A stretch of DNA of 64,000 nucleotides from Acidobacteriota bacterium (GTDB lineage: Bacteria; Acidobacteriota; Terriglobia; Bryobacterales; UBA6623), in NCBI GenBank assembly GCA_016125275.1, contig WGMB01000017.1:62001-126000 (forward strand), read 5' to 3'. Positions within the stretch are counted from its first letter, which is position 1, and every line of letters starts with the position of its first letter. The position numbers were made by a program, and so were the translations under genes. Shown here one piece after another: positions 53,868 through 63,000 of this stretch. The notes beneath the pieces are model-generated. The model was given only the letters and a program-made list of their open reading frames with translations, made no database searches and was not told where the DNA came from.

Positions 53868-55013
53868 ATGCAATCTACCACGAAGCGACAAGGTCTGTCC
53901 CCCATCGACGGACGCCCGATCGAAATTCACGTCGAATCCGGACGGATCGCGGCCATCGAACCCTTGGCAGGTCCGGCCCCGGCGCACTGGATCGCGCCGG
54001 CCATGATCGACATTCAGGTCAACGGTTTCGCCGGCGTCGACTACAACTCGCCCGACACGCCGCAGGAAGACCTGGCCCGGTCCATTGACGTCCAGATCGC
54101 CACCGGCGTGGCCCGGCTCCTGCCCACCGTCATCACGGGCTCGCATGAGAATATCTGCGGCTCTTTGAGCAATCTGGCTCGGGCGCGCAGGGATCTCCCC
54201 AACGGCGAAGCTTTCGTCGGATTTCACGTGGAAGGTCCCTGGATTTCTCCGCTCGACGGGCCCCGCGGCGCCCACCCCGTACAGCACTGCCGCGCCGCCA
54301 CGCCGGAGGAGTTCGACCGATTTCAGGAAGCGGCCGAGGGCGGCATCCGCCTCGTCACTCTGGCGCCCGAGGTGGCGGGAGCGATTCCCACCATCGAGCA
54401 CATGGCAAAGGCGGGCGTAGTGGTGGCGATCGGCCATTCCAACGCCTCCGAGGCCGACATTCACAACGCCATCGCGGCGGGCGCCACCATGAGCACACAC
54501 CTGGGTAACGGCGCTCACCAGATCATCCCCCGGCACGCGAACTACATCACCTGGCAGATGGCCGCGGACGAGCTTTCGGCCGGCTTGATCGTGGACGGGA
54601 TTCACCTCCCGCCGGCCTTCGTGAAGGTCGCCGTCCGCGCCAAGGGCGCTAACCACGTGATCCTGGTCACGGACGCCGCGCCGCCCGCCAGCTGCGCCCC
54701 GGGCATCTATCACTTCGGCCATTTGGAAGTGGCTCTCACCGAGGACCAGTGCATCCGGCTGACCGATTCCGGGCGTTTGGCGGGCTCGGCGCTGAGCATG
54801 GACCGTGGCCTGGAGAACCTGATCCGCTTTTCGGATTTGGACCTGCTCGGGGCCCTCCGCGCCGGAACGGTCAACGCGGCTCGCGAGATTCATCTGAAGG
54901 CTCGCGAAGGCTTCCTCCAGGTGGGAGATCCGGCCGATCTGATGCTGTTCGACTACGACCAGGCGTCCGGCGGAGTCACGATTCGCGAGACCCTGCTGGG
55001 AGATCTGAACTAG
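53868..55013 (+). CDS. nagA: N-acetylglucosamine-6-phosphate deacetylase
   Basis: 381 residues. FVGFHVEGPWISP, VVAIGHSNASEADI, STHLGNGAHQI, ADELSAGLIVDGIHLPPAFVKVA and ILVTDAAPP are the conserved NagA motifs, with the Asp in VTDAA as catalytic base. A final GDPADLMLFDYD returns to the small sandwich. It removes acetate from GlcNAc-6-phosphate, feeding amino sugars to glycolysis and wall synthesis. nagB is not in the window. It is followed, 2 nt after its stop, by an SDR gene, so the two are coupled. Confidence 0.88.
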   Translation: MQSTTKRQGLSPIDGRPIEIHVESGRIAAIEPLAGPAPAHWIAPAMIDIQVNGFAGVDYNSPDTPQEDLARSIDVQIATGVARLLPTVITGSHENICGSLSNLARARRDLPNGEAFVGFHVEGPWISPLDGPRGAHPVQHCRAATPEEFDRFQEAAEGGIRLVTLAPEVAGAIPTIEHMAKAGVVVAIGHSNASEADIHNAIAAGATMSTHLGNGAHQIIPRHANYITWQMAADELSAGLIVDGIHLPPAFVKVAVRAKGANHVILVTDAAPPASCAPGIYHFGHLEVALTEDQCIRLTDSGRLAGSALSMDRGLENLIRFSDLDLLGALRAGTVNAAREIHLKAREGFLQVGDPADLMLFDYDQASGGVTIRETLLGDLN

Positions 55014-55015
55014 CG

Positions 55016-55765
55016 ATGGCGTACGACTTGAACGGACGCGTCATTGCGGTGACGGGAGGCGCCGGTGACATCGGAGGCGCCATCTGCGAGCGCTTGGACG
55101 CCGACGGCGCCAGCGTTGTGATCCTCGACATGGACGAGACAGGCGGGGCCGCTTGGCTGGCGAGGATGCAGCAGCCGACGGCGCGCTTCTTCCGGCTGAA
55201 TGTGGCGGATTCCGGCGATGTCGCCCGCGTGTTCGCTGACATCGACGCCGCCTACGGACGGCTCGACGGCTTGGTCAACTGCGCAGGCATCGCCCCGCTG
55301 GCCGACTCGTGGGCGACCGACGACGCCACTTGGCGCAAGGTCATCGACATCAACCTCTCCGGCGTGCACTACTGCAGCCGCGAGGCCTCTCATCGGATGA
55401 TGGCCGCCCGCCGCGGAGCCATCGTCAATATTTCCTCGACCAACGGGCTCGTGGGCGAGGAACAATTGGTCGCCTACAACGCATCGAAATTCGGAGTCAT
55501 GGGCATCACCAAGACGCTCGCTCTCGAGCTCGGCGACTACGGCATCCGGGTGAACTCCGTGAACCCGGGGTTCATCGAGACCAAGCTGACCGCGACGCCT
55601 CGCCAAGACCCGGAGTTCTGCAAGGGCTATTGGGCGAAAATTCCGCTCCGACGATTCGGCAAAACGCCGGAAGTCGCCAATTGCGTGGCGTTCCTGCTAT
55701 CCGACGAGTCCAGCTTCGTCACCGGGACGTCATTGGTCGTGGACGGCGGCCAAATCTGCCACTGA
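55016..55765 (+). CDS. SDR oxidoreductase coupled to nagA
   Basis: 249 residues. VTGGAGDIGGAICERL, NCAGIAPL, NISSTNG, YNASKFGVMG and SLVVDGGQ are all present, so the catalytic tetrad is intact. The start is 2 nt after the nagA stop, implying a joint role in a sugar or amino-sugar route. It resembles glucose 1-dehydrogenase-like and FabG-like SDRs; the exact substrate is unknown. Confidence 0.78.
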   Translation: MAYDLNGRVIAVTGGAGDIGGAICERLDADGASVVILDMDETGGAAWLARMQQPTARFFRLNVADSGDVARVFADIDAAYGRLDGLVNCAGIAPLADSWATDDATWRKVIDINLSGVHYCSREASHRMMAARRGAIVNISSTNGLVGEEQLVAYNASKFGVMGITKTLALELGDYGIRVNSVNPGFIETKLTATPRQDPEFCKGYWAKIPLRRFGKTPEVANCVAFLLSDESSFVTGTSLVVDGGQICH

Positions 55766-55778
55766 GGCGCCGTCGCTA

Positions 55779-57194
55779 CTACGCAAACAGGCCTTCGATC
55801 AGGTTGCCGCCGTTCACCGTCGGCCGTTCGGAGCGCCCGTTGTGCAGGTAGGTCAGCGAGAGGTGGTTCAGCCCCAGGGCGTCGAGCACCGTGGCATGGA
55901 TGTCATGCACGTGATAGGGCTTGTCGATCGCCCGCAGCCCGATCTCGTCGGTCGAGCCGATCGTTTGGCCGCCCTGCACGCCGCCGCCGGCCATCCAGAT
56001 GGTGAAGCCCCAGGGGTTGTGGTCGCGGCCGTCGCCCTTTTCGTTGAAAGGCGTCCGGCCGAACTCGCCGGCCCACACCACCAGCGTCTCGTCCAACAGG
56101 CCGCGGCTCTTTAGGTCGGCCAGCAAGCCGGCGATCGGCTGATCGGTGTAGCGGCACCACTTGGAATGGTTGCCCTCGATGTTCGAGTGCGCGTCCCAGG
56201 AGCCGGCGTAGACCTCCACGAAGCGAACGCCCCGCTCGACGAGCCGTCGCGCCAACAGCAGCTTTTCCGCGCAGGGCCGCAGAAAGTCGTCGTCGAGCCC
56301 GTAGAGCCGCCGCGTCGCCTCCGATTCGCTGGCGATGTCCACCGCCTCCGGGGCGTTTGCCTGCATCCGCCACGCCAGCTCGTAGCTCTCCAGCCGCGCG
56401 TCCAACTCGCTCTCGCCCGGGTGGCGCTCGGCATGGTGCCGATTGATGCGCCCCAGAAAGTCCAGCTTGCCCCGCTGCTGCGCATCGCCGACGGTTTCCG
56501 GGTTGGCCAGGTTCAGGATCGGCGGTCCGTCCTTCTGAAAACGCGTGCCCTGGTAAACGGCCGGCAGGAAGCCCGCCGACCAGTTCTTGGCCCCTCCGTT
56601 GAGGGGCGCTTCGGTGTCGAGCACCACGAACGTTGGCAGGTTGTTGTTCGCCGCGCCGAGCCCGTAGGTGACCCAGGCGCCCAGCGACGGCCGCCCGGCC
56701 AGGATGGAGCCCGTATTCATTTGGCAGACCGAGCCCACGTGGTTGAGGCCGTCCGCCCAGCAGGAGCGAATCACCGCCAAGTCGTCGACGTGGTGGGCCA
56801 CGTGGCTGTACCAGTTCGACACCCACAAGCCGCTCTGACCGTGCTGCGCCCATTCGCGCTGGTCAGTCATGATCGTGTTGCCGGCCGTGCCCATCGCCGT
56901 AATCTTCGGCGGGTCGAACGAATCGGGTACGGGCTGACCGTCGAGCCGCCGCAGCGCGGGCTTGGGGTCGAAGGTGTCCACGTGGCTGGCGCCGCCCTCC
57001 ATGAACAACCAGATGACGCTCTTGGCCTTCGGGGCCAAGTGCGGCGTGCGAGGCGCCAGCGGATTCTCCGCCGCCCGTCCGGACCCTTCCATCAGCGAGC
57101 CGAACGCCAGCGCACCCAGTCCGCTGCCGGCCACGGAGAGGAAGCGCCGCCGGGTGGAAGCCGTCAATCGTTCGCTCGGAATCTTGATGGGCAT
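55779..57194 (-). CDS. DUF1501 family protein, Tat-exported
   Basis: 471 residues with a twin-arginine signal (STRRRFLSVAGSGLGALAFG). The body is a sulfatase/phosphatase-fold protein of the DUF1501 family: SVIWLFMEGGASHVDTFDPKP, SGLWVSNWYSHVAHHVDDLAVIRS, WAGEFGRTPFNEKGDGRDHNPWGFTIW. Family members pair with DUF1549/DUF1553 cytochromes, and this gene starts 4 nt after that gene's stop. The biochemical role is unknown; they are abundant in Planctomycetes and Acidobacteria. Confidence 0.9.
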   Translation of the reverse strand: MPIKIPSERLTASTRRRFLSVAGSGLGALAFGSLMEGSGRAAENPLAPRTPHLAPKAKSVIWLFMEGGASHVDTFDPKPALRRLDGQPVPDSFDPPKITAMGTAGNTIMTDQREWAQHGQSGLWVSNWYSHVAHHVDDLAVIRSCWADGLNHVGSVCQMNTGSILAGRPSLGAWVTYGLGAANNNLPTFVVLDTEAPLNGGAKNWSAGFLPAVYQGTRFQKDGPPILNLANPETVGDAQQRGKLDFLGRINRHHAERHPGESELDARLESYELAWRMQANAPEAVDIASESEATRRLYGLDDDFLRPCAEKLLLARRLVERGVRFVEVYAGSWDAHSNIEGNHSKWCRYTDQPIAGLLADLKSRGLLDETLVVWAGEFGRTPFNEKGDGRDHNPWGFTIWMAGGGVQGGQTIGSTDEIGLRAIDKPYHVHDIHATVLDALGLNHLSLTYLHNGRSERPTVNGGNLIEGLFA

Positions 57195-57198
57195 GGCG

Positions 57199-59451
57199 CT
57201 AGTTCGTGTACACGAATTCGTTGGAGTTGAGCAGCGCGTGGCAGAAGTCCACCAGCGCCGCGGCCGCCGCCGGGTCGACGCCGTCCAGGGCCGCTTCGGG
57301 CAGAGCCAGCGGCTCGCTGGCGGCGATGCGATCGGCGATCACGTCCTGCTGCTTGTCAAAGAAGGTCAGGGCGGCGTCCTTCTCAAAGCCGTCCGGCCGG
57401 CGGTTGTAGGCCAGCAGATAGGCCGCATCCACCTGTCGGGCGCGGTCGGCGCCGGCTTCCGCCAGCACGCGGCCGGCGAAGCCCCGGGCCCAGTCGATCG
57501 TTTCCTGATCGTTCAGCAGCGCCAGAGCTTGCGGAGCCGTGGTGGTCGTGTTGCGGCGCGAACAGGACTCGTGCGTGTCCGGCATGTCGAAGGCCTCCAT
57601 CATCGGGAAGCGCGCGTTGCGCCGAACGAAGATGTAGAGGCTCCGGCGGGACTGCTCCTGCGGGTCGAGCGTCGCACGCCAGCCGCCCCGAGGCTCCGGC
57701 ATGCCGATCGGCAGCGGAGGCATTACGCTCGGCCCGCCCATCTCCGGGTTCAGCTTGCCGGCCACGGCCAGCATCGAGTCCCGAATCACCTCGCCTTCCA
57801 GCCGTTGTGGCGGAAAGCGCCACAGTAGCCGGTTGAAGGGGTCCTTGGACGCCGCAGCTTCCTGTCGGCTGGAAGCCTGCTGGTAGGTCTTCGACGTCAT
57901 GATCAGCCGGTGCATGCTCTTGAGCGACCAGCCGTCGTCGATGAACCGCGCCGTCAGCCAGTCCAGCAATTCCGGGTGCGTCGGGCGCTCGCCCATGCGG
58001 CCGAAATCGCTCGGCGTGCCGACGATGCCCTGCCCGAAGTGGTAGTGCCAGATGCGGTTGGCCATCACGCGGGCGGGCAGCGGATTCGACGGGTCCGTCA
58101 ACCACTGCGCCAGAGCCGTGCGCCGGCCCGTGGAGCCCAAATCCTGCCGGGCAGCGACCTCCGCCGGTCCGGGGGCAAGAATCGTCAGGAAACCCGGCTG
58201 CACCTCTTCCTCCGGGGCCGCGTAGTTGGACAAACGCAGGACGTGGGTCTCGGGCGAATCCACGCCCAAGTCCCTCACGCCCATGCCCAGCGGCGGCTCG
58301 CCCGGATCGAGGTCGGCGAACTTTGCCAACTCCACCTCGAGCTCCGCATAGCGCTCCTTCTTGTCGCCCTTGAGCTTCTTGGCCAGCGAAGCCTCCTCAT
58401 AGAGGAACTGCCACTGGTGCTTGGCCATCATCTGGCGCTCGAAGGGCGTCCGCTCCGAGGGGGCCTTGGCCGCCGCGGCCTTGGTCTCGTCGGTGCGCTT
58501 GGACATCAGGTGGCTCTGACGGTCCTGGCGAACCTCTTCGAGCAACCCGTTCATCTCCGCGCGGATCGACGCGGTGGCCTGGTCCCACTCCGCCCTGCGG
58601 CGCAAGTAGTCGGCACGTTCGGCCCCGCTCAGCATCAAGATCTCGTCATCCTCGGCCGTGTTGGCGAAGAACGACTGCAAGCGGTAGTAGTCCTTCTGAA
58701 GGATCGGATCGAACTTGTGGTTGTGGCACTTCGCGCAGCCGACCGTCAGGCCCAAGAAAGTGGAAGCGAAAGCGTCTGTGATGTCGAGGAGTTGCTCCGA
58801 CCGGCGCTGTTGCAGGTTCGCCGCGTTCGACTCGTCCGGGTAGTGCCGGTTGAAGCCGGTTGCCACTCTCGCCCAGGGATCGTCGGGATAGAGCTCGTCG
58901 CCGGCCACCTGCTCCTTCACGAAGCGGTCGTAGGGCTTGTCGTCGTTCAGGCTGCGGACCACATAGTCCCGGTAGCGCCAAGCGTTGGGGCGCGTCTCGT
59001 CGGACTTGAACCCATTGGAGTCGGCGTAGCGCGCCAAGTCGAGCCAGTGCCTTGCCCAGCGCTCGCCGTAGTGCGGCGAAGCCAAGAGCCGGTCGATGAC
59101 CTTTTCGAACGCGTCAGGCGATTCGTCAGCCAGAAACGCCTCGACCTCAGCCACGGTCGGGGGCAGGCCGATCAGATCGAACGTCGCGCGCCGCAGCAGC
59201 GTCACCTTGTCCGCCGGAGCGTTCAGCGAGAGCCCCTTGGCGGCCAAACGGGCGCTCACGAACGCGTCGATGGGATGCTCTTCGGTGGCCACTGGGACGG
59301 CCGGCCGGCCGATCGGCTGGAAGGCCCACCAGGCGCGATCTTTGTCGGTGAACGGGTCTTCCCCTTTCGGCGTCTCGGCGGCCAAAGGAACGGCGGCGGC
59401 CAAAATTCCAACTAGTGCGGCGAGGACTCGCAAGTCGTTGAGAAGACGCAT
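57199..59451 (-). CDS. DUF1549/DUF1553 (PSCyt2-PSD1) protein
   Basis: 750 residues from the ATG at 59449-59451 with a signal peptide (MRLLNDLRVLAALVGILAAAVPLAA). DUF1549 (about 45-260) includes LLRRATFDLIGLPPT, FEKVIDRLLASPHYGERWARHWLDLARYADSNGF and GLTVGCAKCHNHKFDPI, with the single CxxCH. DUF1553 (about 480-740) includes MANRIWHYHFGQGIVGTPSDFG, ERPTHPELLDWL and FDMPDTHESCSRRNTTTTAPQ. It is usually encoded just before a DUF1501 gene, as here. Function unknown; a redox role with an external cytochrome is suspected. A longer frame upstream of this start was rejected. Confidence 0.9.
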   Translation of the reverse strand: MRLLNDLRVLAALVGILAAAVPLAAETPKGEDPFTDKDRAWWAFQPIGRPAVPVATEEHPIDAFVSARLAAKGLSLNAPADKVTLLRRATFDLIGLPPTVAEVEAFLADESPDAFEKVIDRLLASPHYGERWARHWLDLARYADSNGFKSDETRPNAWRYRDYVVRSLNDDKPYDRFVKEQVAGDELYPDDPWARVATGFNRHYPDESNAANLQQRRSEQLLDITDAFASTFLGLTVGCAKCHNHKFDPILQKDYYRLQSFFANTAEDDEILMLSGAERADYLRRRAEWDQATASIRAEMNGLLEEVRQDRQSHLMSKRTDETKAAAAKAPSERTPFERQMMAKHQWQFLYEEASLAKKLKGDKKERYAELEVELAKFADLDPGEPPLGMGVRDLGVDSPETHVLRLSNYAAPEEEVQPGFLTILAPGPAEVAARQDLGSTGRRTALAQWLTDPSNPLPARVMANRIWHYHFGQGIVGTPSDFGRMGERPTHPELLDWLTARFIDDGWSLKSMHRLIMTSKTYQQASSRQEAAASKDPFNRLLWRFPPQRLEGEVIRDSMLAVAGKLNPEMGGPSVMPPLPIGMPEPRGGWRATLDPQEQSRRSLYIFVRRNARFPMMEAFDMPDTHESCSRRNTTTTAPQALALLNDQETIDWARGFAGRVLAEAGADRARQVDAAYLLAYNRRPDGFEKDAALTFFDKQQDVIADRIAASEPLALPEAALDGVDPAAAAALVDFCHALLNSNEFVYTN

Positions 59452-59532
59452 GGATGTGGTAGGACGGTCCCGGTCCGTTAACACTATCGGACAGCCGCCG
59501 CCCACAGTCAACAGTACGAGCCCTTCGATGGA

Positions 59533-59572
59533 CGAAAAAGGCCCGCGCGGAGGCGCAAACGCGCGGGCCTTC
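59533..59572 (-). terminator. Terminator after the His/Tyr-rich secreted protein gene
   Basis: A perfect 12-bp stem AAGGCCCGCGCG/CGCGCGGGCCTT (59538-59549 and 59560-59571) with a 10-nt loop is followed on the minus strand by TTTCGTC. It is the strongest terminator in the window. Confidence 0.8.
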
Positions 59573-59587
59573 TCCGAGAATGGGCGC

Positions 59588-59935
59588 CTACCAGCCGTAC
59601 GGGCTGTGACCGCGGCCGTGATAGCTCGGGTGGTAGTAGACGTGCCGATGATGGTGCCGGCAGGAACGGTGGCAGTAGGACCGCGACCGGCGGCCGTCGT
59701 AGTAGCCATCCTGGTAGTAGCGATACGGGTTCGGCCCATAGCCGGGGCCGTAACCGTAAGGGCTCGGGCCCTGGCGGTAGGCAAAGCCGCCGTTTCGGCC
59801 GAACACCTCAATCGACAGCCAGCCCCGTTGGGGCTGATAGTAGTGCCCGCACCCGCGGCCGTGCTTGTGCTTGGCGGCCAGCGGCGAAACGGCCAAAAAT
59901 CCGGCCAACAAGAGTAGGGAAAGATTCTTGCGCAT
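59588..59935 (-). CDS. Small secreted His/Tyr/Gly-rich protein
   Basis: 115 residues. Signal peptide (MRKNLSLLLLAGFLAVSPLAA) and a GGAGGTG ribosome site 6-7 nt before the ATG at 59935. The mature part is strikingly rich in Tyr, His, Gly and Arg, with HKHGRGCGHYY, YGYGPGYGPNPYRYY and YCHRSCRHHHRHVYYH. Three cysteines and clusters of His could bind metal. No family is recognised. Similar low-complexity secreted proteins occur in many genomes. A very strong terminator closes the gene, so it is a monocistronic unit. Confidence 0.7.
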   Translation of the reverse strand: MRKNLSLLLLAGFLAVSPLAAKHKHGRGCGHYYQPQRGWLSIEVFGRNGGFAYRQGPSPYGYGPGYGPNPYRYYQDGYYDGRRSRSYCHRSCRHHHRHVYYHPSYHGRGHSPYGW

Positions 59936-60072
59936 GGTTCGCACCTCCAATGCCCCAAAGACAAAGCAAGGCGGAAGCCATTTCGCGAATTGTTTGTTTT
60001 CAGGATGTTAAGACAACGTAAAGCCAACGGTGGCGGTGGCTTTGCACCGCCGTGGTGGTAGGCGGGCGCTGA

Positions 60073-63000
60073 TCAGTGGGCTGTGGCGGCTCCGCGGATC
60101 AAGGCCAGCAGCTTGTCGCCGTACTGTTTGGCCAAGCGCGGCCCCACGCCGCTGACCTCCATCAGCTCTTCTTCCGACGAGGGCTTATGCGCCGCCAACC
60201 CGACCAGCGTGCGGTTGGGGAAGATCGTGAAGGCCGGCTTGCGGATGCGCTTGGCCTCGGCCATGCGCCACGCCTTCAGAGCGGCCAGCAGCACCGGATC
60301 GGCGTCGGACTCGGTCACGGCCTTGGCCGCCTTGCCCTTGCCCACTTTGCCGGCCTTGAGCGCCTTGGGCTTCTTCTTCGGCGCAGGCCCTTCCTCGGGG
60401 ATCTCCACGTCATCGGCGGGTGAGCCCTGCAGGCTGCGGCCCTCGTGCGTCAGCGAAGCCCTGCGGAACTCGATCACACGCCCGTCCTTCTCGAACGAAT
60501 CCTCGAACAGGCCTACATACCCCGCGCGACCTAGCGAGTTGAGCAGTTGCTCGAACTTCTTGCGGTCGATGTCGGTCCCCTCGAACAGCTCTCGGTACAA
60601 CCGGCCGACCGCCTGGGAGTCCTGCGTCCGCAACGCGTCGAGGATCGCCTCCAACGCATTCTTCTCCTGCTTGGTCGGCGCTCGCCGGCTCTGGCCCACG
60701 CAGTCCGCCGGCGAACAGACGTCACAGTGGCCGCAAGGTCGCCGCGAGTCTTCCTGGTCGCCAAAGTGCGCCACCAAGTCCAACATGCGGCACTGGTGCG
60801 ATTCGGCGAAGCGCGTCATCGCCTCCAGTTGCGCCAGCTTGTGGTCCCGTTGGCGTAAGTAGGGGCCGCGCCAGCCGTGCGCTCCCCGCAGCAGATTCTG
60901 CTCGGGGTCCAACTCCAGTCCGCCGTGGATCCAGAGCTTCTCCAGAGCCTTCTCCACGATCTGCGGATCCAGATCCAAGCGGTTGTCCAGATCCTCGCGC
61001 GTGGCAGGATGATCGTCGAGCGCGTCGAACACCTTTTCCAGCGTCTCCGCCTCGGGATAGTCCCTCTCGATGAAGAACTCGTGCGTTCGGCGATCGGCCC
61101 AGGAGTGCATCAGGATCGCCCGGGAGGGCAACCCATCGCGGCCGGCGCGCCCAATCTCCTGGTAGTAGCCCTCCACCGAACCCGGCAGCCCGGTGTGGAT
61201 GACGGTGCGCACGTTCGCCTTGTCGATCCCCATGCCGAAGGCGATGGTCGCGACAATGATCTCGGTCTCGCCTTCGAGGAAGCCCGCCTGCACGCGATCC
61301 CGCTGGGCGGCGCTCATGCCGGCGTGATAGGCCTCCGCCGGCAGCTCGACCTGCAACTCCGCCGCCTGCTGCTCGGCTGCCTTGCGGGTCGGTGCGTAGA
61401 CGATGGCCGGACGCCGCTCGGCGTCCCGCAGGATCTTGAGCATCGCCGGGATGCGCTGCGCCGGCGTCAACTCCACCACCTCCACGGCAATGTTGGTGCG
61501 CCGGAAGCCATGGATCGAGCGTCGGGGAGCCTCCAGCCCCAACTGCTCGCAGATGTCGTCCTGCACGATCGGCGTGGCCGTGGCCGTCAGCCCGATCACC
61601 GGCGCGGGACGCAGCATCGGCAAGCGCTGCCCCAGCATGCGGTACTCCGGCCGGAAGTCATGGCCCCACTGCGAAATGCAGTGCGCCTCATCCACCGCCA
61701 CCAGCGCCGGCGTACGCTTCGCCAACATCTCCGGGAACCCCGGCACAGCCAGCCGCTCCGGCGCGATGAACAGGAAGTCCAGCTTTCCGTCGAGGTAGTC
61801 GTAGCAGCACTGCCGTGAGGCGGCCCGGTCGCGGCCCGAGTGGATCCGCTCGGCGCGCAGCCCCCTCTGCTGCAACTTGCTCACCTGGTCTTCCATCAGC
61901 GCGATCAAGGGGCTGATGACCAGCGTCGTGCCGCCGCGGGCGATGCCGGGTAGCTGATAGCACAGCGACTTCCCCGCCCCGGTGGGCATCACGAGCAGCA
62001 CATCGGAGCCTTCCACCACCATGCGGCAGACGTCCTGCTGGTGCGGCCGAAACTCGTCGAACCCGAACACCTGCTTGAGCAGCACGGGCAGCCCGTCTGG
62101 CGGCGTCTGGCGGCGTTCGGCCGGCAGCGGCGACGGGACGGGCGCAGGGCCCGGCTCCGCCTCCACCGACCGGGGCTTGCCAAACAGCCCCTCGGCGCGC
62201 CGTACGTCGGCGACCGTGGCATGTCGTTGCATGCGCTTGGCCGACTCCGCCAAGCCCGCGCCCAGCAGCGTCGGCTGGCGCGGAGCCACAGCGGCCGGCG
62301 GCTCGCCCACGACCTCGCGGACATACGCTTCGATGCCCGTCATGAAGCTCTCGAGCGTATCGTCGCCGCGCTCGATCGCCTTGAGCCGGGCCTCCCACTC
62401 GCCGGTCATCTCCGGGCTCTTGACCTTCTCGTGGACGACCTCGATCAGCCGCACTCCCTTGTCGGTGGCCGCCAGCGAGCGTTTCTGGCGCTCCACATAG
62501 CCTCTGTCGATGAGCGTCTCCAGGATCGAGGCGCGAGTGGCCGGCGTCCCCAAGCCGCGCTCGCGCATCGCCTCGGAGAGCTCCTTGTCATCCAGGGCCT
62601 TGCCCGCGGACTCCATCGCGGTCAGCAGCGTGGCGTCAGTAAGGCGCTTTGGCGGACGGGTCTTCTTCTTGTCGAGCGAGACGTCCACGACCTTCGCGGC
62701 GAGCCCTTCGGCGAGGCCCGCCGGCAACTGCGGCTCCTCGTCCTCGTCGCGCCGACTCTGCCGAGGCGGCTCGTCGACGGCCTTCCAGCCCTGCTGCTCC
62801 ACCACCGTTCCGGAGCTGTGAAAGCGGTCCACGACCTCGCTCCCCTCGCCGACCGCCGTGATGACCGTCGTCGTCGATCGGATGTGCACGGGCTGCCAAG
62901 CCGTCAGCAGACGTCGGCAAATCAGGTCGTAGATCTTGCCTTCGGGCGAGTCTCGGTCGAGGCCGTGGGAGGACCGGCCGGTGGGAATGATGGCGTGGTG

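Noticed and set aside
59452-60027. Extended N-terminus of the DUF1549 gene
   Set aside because: The added stretch lies antisense-frame across the small secreted gene and its terminator, and has no signal peptide; the ATG at 59451 does.
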